In this document: positions 60,500 through 64,000 of the stretch, piece by piece
Layout: each line of letters opens with the position of its first letter
How positions within the stretch are numbered: position 1 is the first letter of the stretch
The notes under the pieces: model-generated
Told to the model about the DNA's origin: nothing
Database searches by the model: none
Seen by the model: the letters and a program-made list of their open reading frames with translations, nothing else
Position numbers and translations under genes: made by a program
NCBI GenBank assembly: GCA_038043285.1
Contig: JBBTCJ010000013.1
Coordinates: 1 to 64,000, forward strand
DNA: 64,000 nucleotides
Origin: JBBTCJ01 sp038043285
GTDB lineage: Bacteria; Planctomycetota; Phycisphaerae; UBA1845
Direction: 5' to 3'

Positions 60500-61408
60500 T
60501 CAGCTCGCGCGGCGTATCACGCGGCGATTCCCCAGCGGATCAGCAGCCACAGCGGGAAGGCGCAGAACCATCGATGTCCCGCCACCGATGCGTGACTCCG
60601 CCCGCACCTCGCCGCCGTGCGCCTCTGCGATCCCGTGAACAATTGCCAGTCCAAGCCCGGTCCCCGAATCCTTCGTGGTGAAGAACGGATGGAACACCCG
60701 GTCCTTCACCGCGGGATCGATTCCCGGTCCGTTGTCCTCCACGGACACCGAAACGAGCGGCGTGCCTTGATGCCGACCGACACCCGTGGGGCTTGCAGCC
60801 CTCACCCAGACTTGTCCGCCTCGATCCACCGCCTCGATCGCGTTGCAAATCAGATTGACCAGTGCGCGCTCGATTTGTCCCGGATCGCACCGAACACCGA
60901 CCCGGCCAACCGAACCGTCGACTTCGACGCTGACGCCCGCCTGATCCGCGGCGCGCGCCGTCTGCTCCACGGCGCGAGCGACGATCTCGGCCAGCAAGGC
61001 CTCCTCGAACTTCGGCTCCGCTCCACCGGCGAACGCCAGGATGTCGCGGATGATTCCCTCCATGTTCTGGACGCCGTCGCTGATTCGCCGCGCGATCTCC
61101 CTTTGTGCGGGCCGATCGGCGAGGTCGCGTTCCAGCAGCGACGAGTACAACCCGATCCCGCCCAACGGATTGCGAATCTCGTGGGCCACTCCCGCGGCCA
61201 TCCGCCCCAGGGCAGCCAACCTCTCGCGGCGTTGCAGCTCTCGGTTCTTCTCTCGCAGCTCGTCGCGCAAACGATGCACCTCCGCGGCCAGCGCTTCGTG
61301 GGACCGTTTCAATCGCTCGGCCACGTCGTTGTACGTCCGCAGGAGCGAAACCCAGTCAGGCTCCGTGGCGTGGGTCACAATCGATCGGGGAATCGTTGCC
61401 GGCATCAT
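60500..61408 (-). CDS. Cytoplasmic sensor histidine kinase (FlrB/FleS-like)
   Basis: A 302-aa kinase without transmembrane helices. A coiled coil (EVHRLRDELREKNRELQRRE) leads into the H-box LGRMAAGVAHEIRNPLGGIG (phospho-acceptor His), then the HATPase domain with N-box LVNLICNAIEAVDRGG, G1 DNGPGIDPAVKDRVFHPFF, F-box TTKDSGTGLGLAIVHGI. It presumably phosphorylates the NtrC-type regulator encoded 168 bases downstream. ATG 61408 overlaps the upstream stop as ATGA. The architecture is like the flagellar FlrB/FleS kinases. Confidence 0.92.
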   Translation of the reverse strand: MMPATIPRSIVTHATEPDWVSLLRTYNDVAERLKRSHEALAAEVHRLRDELREKNRELQRRERLAALGRMAAGVAHEIRNPLGGIGLYSSLLERDLADRPAQREIARRISDGVQNMEGIIRDILAFAGGAEPKFEEALLAEIVARAVEQTARAADQAGVSVEVDGSVGRVGVRCDPGQIERALVNLICNAIEAVDRGGQVWVRAASPTGVGRHQGTPLVSVSVEDNGPGIDPAVKDRVFHPFFTTKDSGTGLGLAIVHGIAEAHGGEVRAESRIGGGTSMVLRLPAVAADPLGNRRVIRRAS

Positions 61409-61860
61409 GTGCCCTCACTCACCAGGTCGATGCGCGTCGAACGGTCGACGGCGGCGCGATAGGCGCACATCGCGGCGCCCGTGGCGTCGGCCGCGCGGAG
61501 GGTCGCCGCGACGCCCTGCTTCCTCGTCGCCAGTATCCGCGCATCCAGCTCATCCGATTCGATCACCCGGCGAAGGCGCTGGTCCGCGACGCCGAGCAGT
61601 CGCTCCGCCTCCTCCCGCTCAGGCAAGGGAAGAGTGCCGCAAAATTCCGCCCACTTCCGGCGAAACGGGCGGAGACGGGAGGCGATCTCGGTCAGGGCGG
61701 TCGACATGAGCCGTCGGTCCTCCAGCAGTCCCAGCAACGGACCGACGTCCGAGCCGGTCACGAGCATGCGCTGCCGGGCGGCGAATGCCTCAAGTCGTGC
61801 GTACAGCGAATCCTGCTCCCGAAGCAGCGCCAACAATTCGCCGCCCGCAACTATTTCCAT
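61405..61860 (-). CDS. FlgN-like flagellar chaperone
   Basis: A 151-aa, mainly helical protein. The N-terminal helix LLALLREQDSLYARLEAFAA RQ pattern and length match FlgN, the cytoplasmic chaperone for hook-filament junction proteins FlgK and FlgL. Similarity in this family is low, so the call leans on shape and context: it overlaps the flagellar kinase by 4 bases and follows a TPR gene. ATG 61860 is chosen; an ATG at 61878 is in frame. FlgK/FlgL are not in the window. Confidence 0.6.
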   Translation of the reverse strand: MEIVAGGELLALLREQDSLYARLEAFAARQRMLVTGSDVGPLLGLLEDRRLMSTALTEIASRLRPFRRKWAEFCGTLPLPEREEAERLLGVADQRLRRVIESDELDARILATRKQGVAATLRAADATGAAMCAYRAAVDRSTRIDLVSEGT

Positions 61861-61893
61861 GGATCCCGACGCGTACATGAAGATGCTTGCCCC

Positions 61894-64000
61894 CTAAAAC
61901 AAGTCTGTCGCCGCCAACCATTCAAAGTACCCGACCCAGTCTTGTTTCCGCTCCGGCGAGACACTGATGGCAAACGACTCCTCGGGCATCGCACGAGCCA
62001 GCACCTGGGCCCGCGCCAGCGCGGCCCGCGCCTCCCGCGGTTGTCCGAGAAATGCATGACAGTTGATGATCTGGACATACGCCGATAACGCGCTCACCGA
62101 CTCCTTAAACGTTCCGGCCGCCTCCTCGTACAGCTTCAGGGCCACGTCGTATTCCTGAGCGTCGAAGTAACAGTCCGCCTCATAGAAATAGGCGTGCCGC
62201 AGGTACATCCGCTCCAGGCGGTTCAGTTGTCCCGAACCGCGGCGCTCGTACTCGTCGATCATTTCGCGGAACCAGCGGCGCGCCTGTCCGAAACGCTGCG
62301 ACGAATCCCGGCGAATCGCTTCGATCTCTCCGCCGAACTGTGCCGTCTGGGCGTCGCGGCGGAGCGCCAGGGCGCTTTGTCGGTATGAATCCGCCAGAAG
62401 AAACCTCGCCCGCCACACCCTCGGATCGCTCGGATAACGATCCAAAGCCTCCTGAAGGACCGTTACCGACCGTTCGTAATCCTGTTTTCGCTGCAGCACG
62501 TCGCCGAGCAGAAACAGGGCGTCCCCGAACTCCGGCGCCTCCGGGGTAAAGACGTCCGAGTCCTCTAGGACGATCCGCAGCGTTTTCTCGGCCAGGTCCA
62601 GCTCGTCCGCCCCCATGGCCAGATGGCATCGCGCCAGGGGAACGAGCGTACGAATTCCGTCCAGGGTCTCCGGAAAGCGTCGATGGCACTCCTGGAAGGC
62701 TTCCACCGCCTCCTTCAGCCGCCCAGCCGCCTGTTGTAGTTGACCGATCCGGAGCAACGCCCGTGGAACCAGCGAGTGCGAAGGTCGGTTCTCCAGAAAC
62801 TTGCGGTAGAGCCTGATGGCTTCGGACCGATCCCCGGCTTTGGCCGTCAGTTCAGCCGCAAGCCACGCGGCGTCGGCGACGCGACGTTCATCCTGCAGCG
62901 GAAGTTCCGCGAGTTTTCCAAACGTCGCGGCTGCCGCGCGAAATGAATCGCGGACGGTTCCCGCCCGATCACCTGCATCAGACGCGGCAAGCGGTTTGGA
63001 TGCGTCTTCGGCTTGAACCAATTGTTCGGCGTGGTCCCGGGCGATGGCCCCAAGCTGCTGCATGTGCAACGCTGTTTGCTCAATGTCCTCGGGATCGACG
63101 AGATTCACGGCGAGCTTCGCGTAGGCCTCGGCCGCCGCGAGCTGTCCAAGCTGTCGGCGTTGCTCGGCCATGACCGCAAGCGATGCTCGAAGCGTATCGT
63201 GGTTGACCAACCGGGTGTCCCCGTCCAGGGCGAGATCGGCGACGACGTCGCTGTAGGCGCCGATGGCTGCTTCCGTCCTCTCCAGGTGGACCTGCGCCTC
63301 GGCGATGCCCAATCGGCACGCGGTCGCATAGGGCCCGACGGGATGATGGGCCAGCACGTCGCGGAAGAACGACATGGCCTCTTCCGGGCGTTTCGGTCCG
63401 TCGTCGAAAAGGACCACCCGCCCCAGAAGCCAGCCCGCTTTGGCGCTGATCGCGCTGTCCGCCGGAACGCGGTTGCGCAACGTGCGGAGAAGCACCTCGG
63501 CCTCGTTAAACCGCCCAAGTTTGTACAGAACAAACCCGTGCAGGTATTCCAATTCGTCTGGAAGGGTGCCGTCGGAACCTCGATCGCGGTAAGACTCCAG
63601 GATCGGCTCCGCCTGGTCGATTCGCCCCTGCGCGTCGAGGATCTCTATCTTCTCTTCCAACCCCCAGGCCAGTAGCCCAGGATCGTTTTCCGGGATCTCC
63701 TTGAGAAGCGCGTCGAGGTCCGGCGCCAACTCGTCCGGACCGGCATGCTCACGATCCCGCCGAGCCTCATGGATATGCTTCTTGATCGCCAGCGGATTCG
63801 TCGCTCCCGCTCGGATCGCCTCCTCCAACCATTGCAGCGCCAGTACGACGTTGCCGGTCCGTTCCAACGCGCGGCCCAACCGCTCGAAATCAATCGCGGT
63901 CATCGGCGCACCGTAGGCCGCCGCCTCGCGGTAGTGCTCGATGATCGCATCGAGCGCCGCCCGTGAGCGCCAACCATCCTCCGCGGCGACGCGGTACTTC
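61894..64000 (-). CDS. Large TPR-repeat protein (5' end outside window)
   Basis: At least 702 residues of helical tetratricopeptide repeats run from the window edge to the stop at 61894. The frame is open to base 64000 and the upstream codons (ALDAIIEHYREAAAYGAP) continue the repeat pattern, so ATG 63903 is probably internal. Typical repeats: ALERTGNVVLALQWLEEAIR, KLGRFNEAEVLLRTL, AIRLYRKFLENRPSHSLVPR. No catalytic motif is visible. It could be an outer-membrane-associated assembly factor or scaffold. The same strand and 34-base distance to the FlgN-like gene suggest co-transcription with the flagellar block. Confidence 0.85.
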   Translation of the reverse strand, partial: KYRVAAEDGWRSRAALDAIIEHYREAAAYGAPMTAIDFERLGRALERTGNVVLALQWLEEAIRAGATNPLAIKKHIHEARRDREHAGPDELAPDLDALLKEIPENDPGLLAWGLEEKIEILDAQGRIDQAEPILESYRDRGSDGTLPDELEYLHGFVLYKLGRFNEAEVLLRTLRNRVPADSAISAKAGWLLGRVVLFDDGPKRPEEAMSFFRDVLAHHPVGPYATACRLGIAEAQVHLERTEAAIGAYSDVVADLALDGDTRLVNHDTLRASLAVMAEQRRQLGQLAAAEAYAKLAVNLVDPEDIEQTALHMQQLGAIARDHAEQLVQAEDASKPLAASDAGDRAGTVRDSFRAAAATFGKLAELPLQDERRVADAAWLAAELTAKAGDRSEAIRLYRKFLENRPSHSLVPRALLRIGQLQQAAGRLKEAVEAFQECHRRFPETLDGIRTLVPLARCHLAMGADELDLAEKTLRIVLEDSDVFTPEAPEFGDALFLLGDVLQRKQDYERSVTVLQEALDRYPSDPRVWRARFLLADSYRQSALALRRDAQTAQFGGEIEAIRRDSSQRFGQARRWFREMIDEYERRGSGQLNRLERMYLRHAYFYEADCYFDAQEYDVALKLYEEAAGTFKESVSALSAYVQIINCHAFLGQPREARAALARAQVLARAMPEESFAISVSPERKQDWVGYFEWLAATDLF

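Overview
The window is 64 kb of GC-rich bacterial chromosome. It looks like a Gram-negative, flagellated, respiring member of the Planctomycetota. The grounds are LpxK and GmhB (lipid A and heptose), the style of the nuo and flagellar proteins, and several dispersed intergenic repeats of a kind I associate with that phylum. The phylum is an inference from protein character; no rRNA is present. Almost everything is core chromosome, with no phage, insertion sequence, CRISPR array or acquired island.

Layout. 1-576: the 3' end of a ClpC-type chaperone gene, closed by a clear terminator. 802-6251 (+): an ABC-2 export module made of a large membrane-anchored exported protein, an ATPase and an internally duplicated permease. 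6601-7302 (-): a lone PmtA-like methyltransferase. 7303-8117: a gene-free stretch with a promoter-like box and strong hairpins, possibly a structured RNA. 8118-10923 (+): rimO-pgsA-uppP, each start overlapping the previous stop.

From 11173 to the end, every protein gene is on the minus strand; only one tRNA is on the plus strand. In transcription order (right to left) the block starts with a TPR protein that runs off the edge, a FlgN-like chaperone and a cytoplasmic histidine kinase with a sigma-54 activator. Then comes the flagellar series flgB, flgC, fliE, fliF, fliG, fliH, fliI, fliJ, a MotE-like protein, fliK, flgD, flgE, flbD, motA, motB, fliL, fliN, fliO, fliP, fliQ, fliR, flhB, flhA, flhF, flhG, a small membrane protein, fliA and a short conserved protein. 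Next is an envelope group (PqqD-MEMO fusion, lpxK, a conserved protein of unknown function, gmhB), then tRNA-Leu(CAA) on the other strand. It continues with xerD, a zincin-like protein, queF and cinA, and ends with complex I in the order nuoI, A, B, C, D, H, J, K, L, M, N plus a small protein translationally coupled to nuoN. nuoE, nuoF and nuoG are not here, and neither are fliM, fliC, flgK or flgL.

How the parts work together. The kinase/activator pair sits just upstream of flgB, and a TTGGCAC-type -24 element lies between the activator and flgB. This suggests sigma-54 control of the hook-basal-body genes, with FliA (sigma-28) at the far end for late genes. The nuo set encodes the membrane arm and the quinone/Fe-S connecting module of complex I.

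The least ordinary material is repetitive DNA. (1) A 53-bp palindromic element lies in frame inside nuoL, with a near-identical copy before nuoD and a reduced copy before nuoL. (2) A short repeat around GCCGCGACCGTCAGGGAGCG is scattered between genes and often comes as two units about 38 nt apart. (3) A hairpin element of about 100 bp lies at the 3' ends of nuoC and fliO, and the same eight bases supply the stop codon of both genes.
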